From contig CAZVAO010000002.1 of NCBI GenBank assembly GCA_964625175.1, positions 1 to 49,334 on the forward strand: 49,334 bases of DNA. Direction: 5' to 3'. Source of the stretch: CAZVAO01 sp964625175 (GTDB taxonomy: Bacteria > Bacillota > UBA994 > PWPR01). The position numbers and the translations under genes are program-made. Of this stretch, positions 25,722 to 34,283 are shown in pieces; position 1 is the stretch's first letter, and every line of letters starts with the position of its first letter. The notes under the pieces are model-generated. The model had not been told where the DNA came from. It did no database searches and was given only the letters and a program-made list of their open reading frames with translations.

Positions 25722-27038
25722 ATGAGAAAACTCGCTCTATTCATCCTCATGATCCTATCAATTGTTTTGATCCTGGCCTATATAAGCCTTATTCCTCAAG
25801 TGCGTGACTGTTCTCCTAGTAGCACTATTCACGACGATCAGCAGACAATCACAATCGCATTTACACATAATATCATACCAGAAACCGTTATTGAAAACAT
25901 TGTAATCGAGCCAGAGATTGATTTTTCTTGGAAATATGACCAGCGGCTCTTGACCATAATACCTCAGAAAGGCTGGGATTATAATCAGATTTACCACCTC
26001 TCCATTGCGAAAGGCTATCGCCATGAGTGGGGGATCCCTGCCCAAGACTCCTTTCAAGCGACGATTGAAGTTGGCAAAGCCGAAGAAATGCAACTGAGCT
26101 TATTTGGGGATATCTTGCTCACAGAGCTCCCGAATCACTTCGATAACCAGGCTCCTAGCTATGCCTATGATCAGTTACCATCGCAGCTGATGGCTGAGGA
26201 TCGTCTTATCATCGCTAATATTGAAGCCCCCTTCTCAACACGAGGCACAGAAATTGCTCATAAAACCTATCGATTTCGAGCAGACCCCGCTATGGTCAAG
26301 GTTTTACAGGCAGGCAATATCGATGCGGTGTGTTTAGCCAATAATCACGCTTTAGATTACGGTGCGGTGGCCCTGGATGACACGGTAAGTTACTGCTCTG
26401 ATGCAGGCATCGAAATAATCGGCTATAAACCTGCACAGAGTGAGCGAGCTCCAGCCACAATTATTGAACATGACGGTTACACTATTGGGCTTCTCGCCTA
26501 CCTTGATGAGACGATTATACCACCAATCCATAGAGCTTTATGGCGGGGTTCCGATTCTGCTTCGGGGGTGCAGATGATTGATGACAGCATTCAAGCGGAT
26601 ATCCATGAGCTAAGTGCCCAAGTCGACTTTGTCGTTGTATCACTCCATTGGGGCGTCGAACGCAGCTACAATACAACGGTGCAACAACAGACGCTTGCCC
26701 ATCAACTCATTGATAGTGGTGCTTCAATTGTTGTCGGCCATCACCCTCACGTCGCCCAAGGAATTGAACGCTATCAGGAGGGTGTCATTTTCTACAGTTT
26801 AGGCAACTTTATCTTCCCGCCCACAAATGAAGCCCGTCGAACAACCTTTGCACCTGTAGTCACAATCAATGAAAGCGGCATCCAAGGGATTGAGCTCTAT
26901 CCGCTTCAACCGACCGATGGAAAACCTGTTCTGATCCCTGCAGAAGATGCCCTTGAATTTTGGAAACAGCTCCAAATCCGAAGTGTTACCTTTCAAACTG
27001 AAATACAGGTAAATGGTGCTACTGCTCTCGTGCCATAG
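25722..27038 (+). CDS. CapA-family metallophosphatase-like protein with N-terminal beta domain
   Basis: A 438-residue exported protein. Residues ~4-24 are a single hydrophobic anchor, residues ~30-120 form a beta-rich domain like the Ig-like domains of cell-wall proteins (TITIAFTHNIIPETV, LLTIIPQKGWDYNQIYHLSI), and residues ~125-400 are a CapA domain: LSLFGDILL, IIANIEAPFS, CLANNHALDYG, VSLHWGVE, VVGHHPHVAQG and FYSLGNFIF. CapA/PgsA proteins are needed for poly-gamma-glutamate capsule synthesis, but many homologues occur without the other capsule genes, as here, and have unknown phosphoesterase-like roles. Start after GAAAGG. Followed by the HD-domain gene on the same strand, which has its own promoter. 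Confidence 0.87.
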   Translation: MRKLALFILMILSIVLILAYISLIPQVRDCSPSSTIHDDQQTITIAFTHNIIPETVIENIVIEPEIDFSWKYDQRLLTIIPQKGWDYNQIYHLSIAKGYRHEWGIPAQDSFQATIEVGKAEEMQLSLFGDILLTELPNHFDNQAPSYAYDQLPSQLMAEDRLIIANIEAPFSTRGTEIAHKTYRFRADPAMVKVLQAGNIDAVCLANNHALDYGAVALDDTVSYCSDAGIEIIGYKPAQSERAPATIIEHDGYTIGLLAYLDETIIPPIHRALWRGSDSASGVQMIDDSIQADIHELSAQVDFVVVSLHWGVERSYNTTVQQQTLAHQLIDSGASIVVGHHPHVAQGIERYQEGVIFYSLGNFIFPPTNEARRTTFAPVVTINESGIQGIELYPLQPTDGKPVLIPAEDALEFWKQLQIRSVTFQTEIQVNGATALVP

Positions 27039-27059
27039 TGGTAATATTTAAGCTTTATA

Positions 27060-27088
27060 TTGCCTTAGCAACAAATTATACGTATAAT
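27060..27088 (+). promoter_or_regulatory. Promoter of the HD-domain gene
   Basis: TTGCCT (27060-27065) and TATAAT (27083-27088) with exactly 17 bases between, 32 nt before the start codon. Confidence 0.65.
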
Positions 27089-27120
27089 CTAACTAATAGT
27101 TGAATTTAAGGAGAATCATT

Positions 27121-27687
27121 ATGAATCGAAATGAAGCACTCAGCCTATTACAGCAACATGTTGAAACCCAACGCGTTCTGCGCCATTCTATGGCGGTTGA
27201 AGCTGCCATGCGCGCCTATGCTCGCAAGTATGGTGAAGATGAAGAGCGTTGGGGCTTGATTGGACTACTCCATGATATCGATTTTGAGAAGTATCCTACC
27301 GAGCATCCCCTACGCGGACCTGAATTACTTGAGGGACACGGTTTTGATGAAGATTTTATTAATACAATCCTCTCCCATGGGTCTAAAGAAAACCTACCAG
27401 AGCGCAACACGAAAGTAAGTCAATGTCTTCATGCTGTAGACGAAATGGCCAGCTTCATCATTGCAGTCGCCTTAATGCGTCCAACCCGATTAGAGGGATT
27501 AAGTGCTAAATCCGTTAAGAAAAAAATGAAGGACAAAGCCTTTGCCAGAGCAGTGAATCGCGAAGAACTCACATCCTCCCGCGAAGCCCTTAATGAAGAA
27601 TTCGCCGACCATGTAAAAACGATTGTCGAAGGGCTCATCGCGCATGAAGCATTTCTTCAAACTCAAGGGGTATCGCTGCTTGACTAA
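27121..27687 (+). CDS. HD-domain phosphohydrolase-like protein
   Basis: A 188-residue HD protein: RHSMAVEAAMRAYARKYG supplies the first His, LLHDIDFEKYP the HD pair and TILSHGSKENLP a further His, with a distal Asp in HAVDEMASF. HD proteins of this size hydrolyse phosphate esters of nucleotides or related compounds, but the substrate is not predictable. I start at 27121 (AAGGAG 8 nt upstream); an in-frame TTG at 27100 lies before that site. Single gene. Confidence 0.85.
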   Translation: MNRNEALSLLQQHVETQRVLRHSMAVEAAMRAYARKYGEDEERWGLIGLLHDIDFEKYPTEHPLRGPELLEGHGFDEDFINTILSHGSKENLPERNTKVSQCLHAVDEMASFIIAVALMRPTRLEGLSAKSVKKKMKDKAFARAVNREELTSSREALNEEFADHVKTIVEGLIAHEAFLQTQGVSLLD

Positions 27688-27855
27688 ATAAACGGATCAG
27701 TTGGCACGTTAGCAGAACCTAAAAGCGATATCAGTCATCAAGAAGGGAGTTGTCGTCCTTCGGATTACTAGATAATGGTCTTACACCATCGCTATAAACT
27801 TTAAGAATCTCGTCGACAGCCGCTTAATGAAATCTAAAGAATAAAGGAGATTAGC

Positions 27856-29223
27856 ATGCTAATAAAACATTTTTTTGTCGAAAAAATTGCCCACAGTTCC
27901 TATTTGGTGGCTGATAAAACCACGTGTGCCATTATTGATCCAAGCAGAGATATTGATCAATACTTGGAGGAAGCCTACACGAGAGACCTTAAGATTACGC
28001 ACATTATACAAACCCATTTACATGCCGACTTTGTTTCCGGGCATATGGACTTAGCAAAAGAAACAGGGGCAACAATTTATATGCCAAAGTCTGCGGGGGT
28101 TACGTTCCCAGCCGTTGAAGTTGAGGAGGGTGACTCATTTGTACTGGAGACCATAAAATTCTCGGTGCTCGAAACACCTGGTCACACCCCAGAGCATGTC
28201 AGTTATGTTGTTTATGATTTGCCAAGATCCGAACAACCTATAGGGGTATTTACAGGCGATACCCTTTTTGTTGGAGATGTCGGTCGTCCTGATTTATTCC
28301 CTGAAATTAAAGAAGAATTAGCGGATAAACTCTTCATTAGCTTGCAGAAACTCATGAGTTTACCTGATTATTGTGAGGTTTATCCTGCCCATGGAGCAGG
28401 GTCGCTATGTGGTAAAGCCATGGGTGCCAAGTATCGCTCGACGATTGGTTACGAGAAACGATTTAATTCTGCACTTAATATCAAGGACAAGAACGACTTC
28501 ATTTCCGCTTTAACAAAAGATATGCCCGGTGTTCCAGACCATTTTGCGCTCTGTAGCGACTTTAACAGACAGGGTCCTACTGTTTTGGATTCACTTCCTC
28601 CGCTTGAGGCGTTCAGCGTGGGTGAATTTTATGAAAAATATTTAGACGAAAATGTTGTAATTTTAGATGTAAGATCCTACATGGCTTTTGGTGGAGCACA
28701 TATCCCTGATTCACTTAACATATCATTTAGCGGAAATCTACCTGTCTTTGCAGGTTGGGTCATTCCATATGACAAGGATATTGTATTGGTTGCCGAGAAC
28801 GATGAGGATGTTTTTGGAACGATGATGTGGCTACATCGAGTCGGGCTGGATCGAACCATCGGTTATCTCAAAGGTGGCATCGAAAAATGGATATCCGCTG
28901 GTCACCCTGTTGATTTTATCGATCAGCTTAATGTGAGTGATGCTTTGGAAATGATGAATGAGGAAGGTTATACCCTCATTGATACTCAAGATCCACTTGC
29001 TTATTCGGCATTCCACATACCTGGAGCCGCAAACCTACCATCACCTGATGTTCGAGAACGCTATGTTGAATTAGACCCAGAAGAAATTTATATTCTAATA
29101 TGCAACTCAGGTAATCGTTCTAATATGGCGGCTAGCATTCTCAAAACCAAAGGCTTCCACAATCTTTACAATGTTGCAGGAGGTATGAAAAGTTACGAAA
29201 CCTATATTAAAGGAGAGGCCTAA
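27856..29223 (+). CDS. CstB-like persulfide dioxygenase-rhodanese fusion
   Basis: A 455-residue, three-domain protein. Residues 1-230 are a metallo-beta-lactamase fold persulfide dioxygenase (THLHADFVSGH, LETPGHTPEH, FTGDTLFVGDVGRPDLF, PAHGAGSLC). Residues ~255-350 are a rhodanese fold whose active-site loop (LVAENDED) has no Cys, i.e. a pseudo-rhodanese. Residues ~365-455 are an active rhodanese with Cys416 in ICNSGNRS. This order is the one described for staphylococcal CstB, which oxidises low-molecular-weight persulfides and forms thiosulfate. Start follows AAGGAG. The stop overlaps the next gene's ATG (TAATG), coupling it to the YeeE-type transporter halves. Confidence 0.9.
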   Translation: MLIKHFFVEKIAHSSYLVADKTTCAIIDPSRDIDQYLEEAYTRDLKITHIIQTHLHADFVSGHMDLAKETGATIYMPKSAGVTFPAVEVEEGDSFVLETIKFSVLETPGHTPEHVSYVVYDLPRSEQPIGVFTGDTLFVGDVGRPDLFPEIKEELADKLFISLQKLMSLPDYCEVYPAHGAGSLCGKAMGAKYRSTIGYEKRFNSALNIKDKNDFISALTKDMPGVPDHFALCSDFNRQGPTVLDSLPPLEAFSVGEFYEKYLDENVVILDVRSYMAFGGAHIPDSLNISFSGNLPVFAGWVIPYDKDIVLVAENDEDVFGTMMWLHRVGLDRTIGYLKGGIEKWISAGHPVDFIDQLNVSDALEMMNEEGYTLIDTQDPLAYSAFHIPGAANLPSPDVRERYVELDPEEIYILICNSGNRSNMAASILKTKGFHNLYNVAGGMKSYETYIKGEA

Positions 29224-29738
29224 TGATTGATTACCTGAAGGAGGTCACCTGGTCACCTTATGTTGTTGGTATTTTGATTGGCGTTCTTAATTTTACGACT
29301 TTGATCATTTCCAAGAAATTTCTGGGCGCTTCTACTTCATACGTGAAGACAAGCGGCATGATTATGCGATTTTTCAACAAGGAAAAAGTGGATCAAAACC
29401 CCTATTATCAGATTAAAACACCAAAAATCGACTGGGGCTGGATGTTGGTTTTCGGTATCATAATAGGCTCCTTTATTTCAAGCAATTTATCTGGCTCTTT
29501 TGAGGTGATTACCATCCCCAAATTATGGAGCGATACCTTCTCATCTAGCCTGATTACGCGCGTTTTAGTCGCCGTTTTCGGAGGAGTGGTGATGGGTTTT
29601 GGTGCTCGATTAGCGGGTGGATGTACCAGTGGTCACGGAATCAGTGGGACTTCTCAGCTGTCTGTTCTTAGTTGGGTATCAGCAATCTGCTTTTTCATCG
29701 GTGGCATTATAACTGCTGGCATAATCTTTGGATTTTAG
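29223..29738 (+). CDS. YeeE/YedE-family sulfur transporter, half-size protein 1
   Basis: A 171-residue membrane protein with about four to five hydrophobic segments. The diagnostic stretch GFGARLAGGCTSGHGISG contains Cys134, the type of cysteine that passes thiosulfate through full-length YeeE (TsuA). Full-length YeeE is roughly twice as long with two homologous halves; here the second half is a separate gene immediately downstream. The first ATG overlaps the stop of the CstB-like gene. Likely moves thiosulfate or another sulfur species; direction is not known. Confidence 0.87.
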   Translation: MIDYLKEVTWSPYVVGILIGVLNFTTLIISKKFLGASTSYVKTSGMIMRFFNKEKVDQNPYYQIKTPKIDWGWMLVFGIIIGSFISSNLSGSFEVITIPKLWSDTFSSSLITRVLVAVFGGVVMGFGARLAGGCTSGHGISGTSQLSVLSWVSAICFFIGGIITAGIIFGF

Positions 29739-29748
29739 AGGTGATATT

Positions 29749-30291
29749 ATGAATAAACGTATCCAACTCATATTAGGCCTCTTATTTGGGATTATATTTG
29801 GCTTTCTGCTACAGAAAAGTGGTGTTACCACCTATGAGGTCATGATTAACGAACTCCTCTTAACTGATTTTACAGTGCTTAAAGTAATGCTATCTGCAGT
29901 AATCACAACGATGTTACTAATTTCTGTTGTTTTGCCTTCGGGTTCCATCAAGTTACAGCCGAAAGGCGGTTCGCTCAAGAGCTCCATCATTGGCGGACTC
30001 TTGTTTGGAGTCGGTATGGCCACATTAGGCTATTGTCCGGGCACAGTTGCCGGTTCGGTTGGCAGTGGCAATATTGATGGTTTTATTGGTGGCTTTATTG
30101 GAATAACACTGGGGTCTGGTATTTTTGCCGCCCAGTACTCACGATTGAAGAAATCCAATATCGTGGCTAAAGACCAATTCAGTGAGGTCTCCTTATTCTC
30201 AAAAATGAAGCACCATCCGCTTCTTTATACGATTCCATTTAGCGCCGTTCTCAGTCTCTTTTTATATTTTATTGAGACAAAGGGACTTTGA
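29749..30291 (+). CDS. YeeE/YedE-family sulfur transporter, half-size protein 2
   Basis: A 180-residue membrane protein with about five hydrophobic segments and the family motif GMATLGYCPGTVAGSVGSG containing Cys96. It complements the preceding half-size protein; two such halves correspond to one YeeE. I start at the ATG at 29749, which follows AGAGGTGAT; the upstream in-frame TTG at 29728 would overlap the previous gene by 11 bases. Last gene of the three-gene unit, followed by a strong terminator. Confidence 0.86.
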   Translation: MNKRIQLILGLLFGIIFGFLLQKSGVTTYEVMINELLLTDFTVLKVMLSAVITTMLLISVVLPSGSIKLQPKGGSLKSSIIGGLLFGVGMATLGYCPGTVAGSVGSGNIDGFIGGFIGITLGSGIFAAQYSRLKKSNIVAKDQFSEVSLFSKMKHHPLLYTIPFSAVLSLFLYFIETKGL

Positions 30292-30316
30292 TATAGAATC
30301 GTTTCATAAAAAATAG

Positions 30317-30358
30317 TGCCGCAAAACAGAATCTTTATTCTGCTTTGCGGCATTTTTT
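30317..30358. terminator. Strong terminator of the CstB-like operon (bidirectional)
   Basis: TGCCGCAAA (30317-30325) pairs with TTTGCGGCA (30344-30352), extended by ACAGAAT/ATTCTG inside, then TTTTTT. An A run on the left allows use by the convergent lipoprotein gene too. Confidence 0.85.
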
Positions 30359-30520
30359 ATCAAAAACCCCTAAATATCTGATCCATCAGCGTTATTACTA
30401 CCGCTTAAACTGCCACTAGCGTTTATGGCTTAGGGAGATCTTTGAGCGTGTTGTTTAGGGCACTAGGGTTTGCCATTTTTTCATTAACTTCAATTGAACG
30501 AGCAGTCTCAAGCGAGTACC

Positions 30521-31399
30521 TTATTGGTGATAGGAGACAGCCACTCCCTTGTTGATCAAAGTGGTGAATTGATCTTTTGGAATAATCTTATTCATAATTT
30601 CCTCATAAACGACAGCTTGCTCCAAATTCGGTAAGGCAATTAAAACCTCAATGTTGTCGATATGGTTGTATGATATATTCACATACTCCAAACTCTTGCA
30701 AGTGGCAAAAACCGAAATATCCATCACGTCATTCGTTTGCAAAACAATTGTTTTAAGCATCATTTTGTTTTCAAGCGGAGACAGGTCCACAACCTTATTG
30801 CGGCTCAAATCAAACGATTCCAAACGGTCCATTCCCCGTACAAACTCAATGGACTCGAGCCCCGACTGCGAAATATGCAGGTCGGTAACAGCAGTACAAT
30901 TTTTCAAAAACCCGTAATCAGAGACATTCGTATCTGTGAAATTAACACGGTCTAGTAGTGGGGTAGAAAATTCTATTGGAACCTCCTCTAATGTCGAATA
31001 ATTGAACATTAAATGATTAAGATTCTCACATCCAGCGATTGGATCAAGCGATTTAAGTGTGCCGTAGCGATAAGAGAAGCTTGAAAGATTCACCGCATAC
31101 TCTAAGCCGTCAAGCTCATAAACTGGTGTTTCTTCATTGTTTATGTTGAGCCTATCTAATTCTGCCAGATCAGTAGCCATGATCTCACCCTCTGGTATTT
31201 GAAGCTCTTGCCTAATAATTTGCTCTAAAACCTGATCCTTAAAGACAATCGCTTTTTCGGGCCCTGGTTTCACCTCAGGTTCAGTAATAACCTGCTCTGG
31301 TGGATCTGGTGTTACAGGATCCGAACTGCCCATTTCTTTTGGGGAGCAAGCAGCAAACAAGAAAACCACTACTAATAGTCCAAAAAATATTCGTTTCAT
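30521..31399 (-). CDS. Leucine-rich-repeat lipoprotein
   Basis: A 292-residue protein with a signal peptide ending in the lipobox LFAAC (Cys18), a Pro/Glu-rich linker (about 25-50), then short leucine-rich repeats from about residue 65 to 260 (LDRLNINNEE, LDRVNFTDTNVSDYGFL, LESFDLSRNKVVDLSPL, LEYVNISYNHIDNIEVL). The repeat spacing of ~22 residues resembles internalin-type repeats. It should sit on the outer face of the cell membrane and bind a protein or glycan ligand; which one is unknown. ATG start after TGGAGAAATGA. Confidence 0.85.
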   Translation of the reverse strand: MKRIFFGLLVVVFLFAACSPKEMGSSDPVTPDPPEQVITEPEVKPGPEKAIVFKDQVLEQIIRQELQIPEGEIMATDLAELDRLNINNEETPVYELDGLEYAVNLSSFSYRYGTLKSLDPIAGCENLNHLMFNYSTLEEVPIEFSTPLLDRVNFTDTNVSDYGFLKNCTAVTDLHISQSGLESIEFVRGMDRLESFDLSRNKVVDLSPLENKMMLKTIVLQTNDVMDISVFATCKSLEYVNISYNHIDNIEVLIALPNLEQAVVYEEIMNKIIPKDQFTTLINKGVAVSYHQ

Positions 31400-31513
31400 T
31401 CATTTCTCCATTCATTGTCATATAACTGCATATCACACATATTCTAAAATTCATCAGATTCACTTTAATACGATAAACCTATAGTATAGAAGCGCCCTTC
31501 GATTATCAGAATG

Positions 31514-32281
31514 TTATAGGGTTGTCCAGCCCCCATCAACCATCAAGTTTACGCCTGTAATAAAGGTTGCCTGATCACTCCCCAGAAATACGGCTGCTTT
31601 AGCGACATCTATTGGCTTGCCCAAGCGAGGCATGGGTGTTTTAGACTGGGAGTAGGCGATGGATTCAGCAGTCGTCGGTCGACCGGTGAGAATTCGACCT
31701 GGGGCGACCGCATTGCAAATGATGAAATCCTCTGCATAATCAGCGGCAATCTGACGCGTCATATACACGAGTCCGCTCTTACTAACGCCGTATGAGAAGT
31801 TACTCAATGCTGCGACCATCCCATGCTGGGAGGTCACGTTGACAATCCTTCCCCTAGCTTCATTAACAACATCTTGGGTCAGCATCTGCTGAATAGCACG
31901 CTTGCTGCAATAGAAAGCGCCTTTAAGATTGATGTCAATGGAACGCGTCCACTCGGCTTCGGTTGTTTCAGTGAGTTTCAAACCTGTGCCCATGTAGGCT
32001 GCATTATTGACTAAGAGATCGACCGAACCAAAATGCTCCACAGTCCTTGTTACGAGTCGATCTACTTGCTCCCAATTGGAAACATCGGTCTCGATAAAAA
32101 CAGCTTCACCGCCAAAACCTTTAATCACATCCATCACTGTTTGTCCACCTTCAATCGGTGTTTCAACAATGTCCGCCACAACGACCTTTGCCCCTTCACG
32201 CGCATACGCCTCGGCAATCGCTTTACCGATCCCCGAAGCACCTCCAGTTACAATTGCTACTTTATTCTGTAATTTTAACAT
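31514..32281 (-). CDS. SDR family oxidoreductase
   Basis: A 255-residue classical SDR with TGGASGIG (about residues 13-20), NNAA (about 90), a catalytic Ser in VTSQHG, YGVSK (about 160-164) and the C-terminal FITGVNLMVDGG typical of glucose/3-oxoacyl dehydrogenase-like members. NAD(P)-dependent oxidation or reduction of a hydroxyl/keto group; substrate open. The start follows GAGGAG. It is 10 nt after the HAD gene and so shares its operon with the hydroxyproline dehydratase-like gene. Confidence 0.9.
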   Translation of the reverse strand: MLKLQNKVAIVTGGASGIGKAIAEAYAREGAKVVVADIVETPIEGGQTVMDVIKGFGGEAVFIETDVSNWEQVDRLVTRTVEHFGSVDLLVNNAAYMGTGLKLTETTEAEWTRSIDINLKGAFYCSKRAIQQMLTQDVVNEARGRIVNVTSQHGMVAALSNFSYGVSKSGLVYMTRQIAADYAEDFIICNAVAPGRILTGRPTTAESIAYSQSKTPMPRLGKPIDVAKAAVFLGSDQATFITGVNLMVDGGWTTL

Positions 32282-32291
32282 GTGTTACTCC

Positions 32292-33074
32292 TCACTCACT
32301 TCGCAATAATTCATTATTGAGAAATTGGGCCACACCATCTTCATCATTCGTTTTTGTAACAAAATCTGCTATGGTGATTACTTCAACAATCGCATTGCCA
32401 ACTGCCACGCCTAAGCCACTGTATTTGAGCATTTCGATATCATTTGTATCATCACCAAATACAATAAGTTGCGTTCGATCATAACCAAGATGGACAAGAA
32501 TCGCTTTAACCGCCTCTACTTTATCAGCTTGATGATGGGCAAATCGCCCCCAATACTCACCTCGAAACTGCAGATAAGAACACTCTGGATATTTGTCCAC
32601 AAGCCGCTTTGCAGTTTTAGGATCAAACACCTCAACAGTTATTTTATAGGTCTTGCTATTGAGGGGTTTCTCAAAATCACTGTAGGTGGCGTGCAAATAA
32701 TCTCGATCCCTTGGACTCGCTTCGCCATAGTTCCAATAATAATTGTCTAAGGTCTCTACCGTAATCTCTCCGATCGAATTTTCCTCCAAGCAATCTCTAA
32801 TTAAACCATTGGAAGTTTCTTCCGAGAGTGAGCGTTCGTAAATGATCTTAGCTCCCATTCTCGCTAGTGCCCCGCCACTCGAAATGATAAAGTCTGGTTT
32901 AATCTGTTCTATCTGCCTTTTAGCAGAGCGCTCCGAACGGGCAGTAGCAATTCCAAATAAAATCCCTTGTTTCTGACAATCCCGAATCGTACGAATCGTG
33001 AAATCAGAAATCGTTTTGTCTGTTTTTAGTAGCGTATGATCTAGATCTGAAACAATTACTTTAATGGGCTTCAT
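32292..33074 (-). CDS. HAD-superfamily (Cof-type) hydrolase
   Basis: A 260-residue Cof-type phosphatase with motif I SDLDHTLLKT (Asp nucleophile, here DLDHT), motif II IATARS, and the C-terminal GDDTNDIEMLKYSGLGVAVGNA block. These enzymes dephosphorylate sugar phosphates or similar small metabolites; the target is not predictable. It lies 12 nt after the hydroxyproline dehydratase-like gene, with GAGGTG ahead of the ATG, and 10 nt before the SDR gene. Confidence 0.9.
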   Translation of the reverse strand: MKPIKVIVSDLDHTLLKTDKTISDFTIRTIRDCQKQGILFGIATARSERSAKRQIEQIKPDFIISSGGALARMGAKIIYERSLSEETSNGLIRDCLEENSIGEITVETLDNYYWNYGEASPRDRDYLHATYSDFEKPLNSKTYKITVEVFDPKTAKRLVDKYPECSYLQFRGEYWGRFAHHQADKVEAVKAILVHLGYDRTQLIVFGDDTNDIEMLKYSGLGVAVGNAIVEVITIADFVTKTNDEDGVAQFLNNELLRSE

Positions 33075-33086
33075 TGAAACACCTCA

Positions 33087-34106
33087 TTAAGAGCCAATGA
33101 TCCGGAAACCTTGAGCCAAGGGATCCTTTGGATCAAGTACTAATTGATTGAAGCCCATAATATAAGCCGTGCCAGATACTTCGACTACGACGGCATCATA
33201 ATGTCCAACCTTAACTGTTTCTACAATCTTTGCTTCCATCACCGTATCGATAATGCTCTTATTGATGAGGGTATTTTCCTTCGTGAATTCACCTTTAGCG
33301 TAATGCAATGCCACACGCCCGCCTGTACCCGTTCCTGTCGGAGAGCGATCTACTTGTCCATCCGCGAAGATACAAACATTTTTTGTGATGATTTTTTGAT
33401 CCTCCGCATAGGGTTTTTCGAAAAAAATCGTCCCATAGAGCCAATTGACATCTGATGTCGGATGCTTAAATGCCATAGCTGACATGACCTTATGCTTAAT
33501 CTCCATGCCAATCTCAACTAAGCGCTCCGTGTTAGAGGGTTCGACTGTCAGTCCTACTTTTTCCACATCTAGGTAGACATAGAATGCCCCACAATAGACG
33601 ACATCGGCGACAACATCTCCAATTACATCAACCTTGAAAGAAATATTTTCTCGGTAAACAAAGCAAGGGACATTCTGGAAACGGACGCGTTCAACATCAC
33701 CATCTTTGACATCAGCATAGGCGGTGACGCGACCTGCGGGCGTATCAATTTTGACAATATTGACTCCTTCATGGGCAATCATCATCCCAGTTTCCAATAC
33801 CACTTTAGTAATGCCAATAATCCCATGACCACACATTGAACTGAGCCCCTTGTTGTGCGTGAATAATACACCAAAGTCTCCGTCTTCTGTAACAGCATCT
33901 ACTAGGATACAGCCATACATGCCACTGTGCCCACGTGGTTCTAGCATGATCAGCTTGCGCAAATGATCGTAATGCTCTAATACATACTGACGTTTAGCCA
34001 GAATGGTGTTACCGGGGATTGGTGGAAAGCCAGATGTGACGACCCGCAGTGGTTCGCCACCTGTGTGGGCATCAATACAATCAATACGCTGCTTGAAGTG
34101 CATCAT
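33087..34106 (-). CDS. Proline racemase family, trans-3-hydroxy-L-proline dehydratase type
   Basis: A ~339-residue enzyme of the proline racemase fold. The first catalytic loop has Cys92 in SSMCGHGIIG; in the second the usual racemase Cys is replaced by Thr (about residue 256, in DRSPTGTGTGG). A Cys/Thr pair is the known signature of trans-3-hydroxy-L-proline dehydratases, which form delta1-pyrroline-2-carboxylate, rather than of proline racemase or 4-hydroxyproline epimerase (Cys/Cys). EPRGHSGMYG is the substrate-pocket motif. The start at 34106 (or 34103) has AAGGAGG 9 nt upstream; the frame open to 34139 has no binding site. It heads a run with HAD and SDR genes. Confidence 0.9.
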   Translation of the reverse strand: MMHFKQRIDCIDAHTGGEPLRVVTSGFPPIPGNTILAKRQYVLEHYDHLRKLIMLEPRGHSGMYGCILVDAVTEDGDFGVLFTHNKGLSSMCGHGIIGITKVVLETGMMIAHEGVNIVKIDTPAGRVTAYADVKDGDVERVRFQNVPCFVYRENISFKVDVIGDVVADVVYCGAFYVYLDVEKVGLTVEPSNTERLVEIGMEIKHKVMSAMAFKHPTSDVNWLYGTIFFEKPYAEDQKIITKNVCIFADGQVDRSPTGTGTGGRVALHYAKGEFTKENTLINKSIIDTVMEAKIVETVKVGHYDAVVVEVSGTAYIMGFNQLVLDPKDPLAQGFRIIGS

Positions 34107-34283
34107 TCTTTTCATCCTCCTTAAAATCTGATTAAACAATATGTTAAATATTACCCTGTTTATATATTCGTTTTTAGAGGTACAAATCCTTTGAAAAGGA
34201 AAATTAAAAAGGGATCCTCTGCAAAAGCAAAGAATCCATTACTGCCAAAATATGATTTATGCCTATATATTCTGCTGACCAGC

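Noticed and set aside
33087..34106. Proline racemase or 4-hydroxyproline epimerase
   Set aside because: The second catalytic residue is Thr (DRSPTGTG) and not Cys, which points to a dehydratase.
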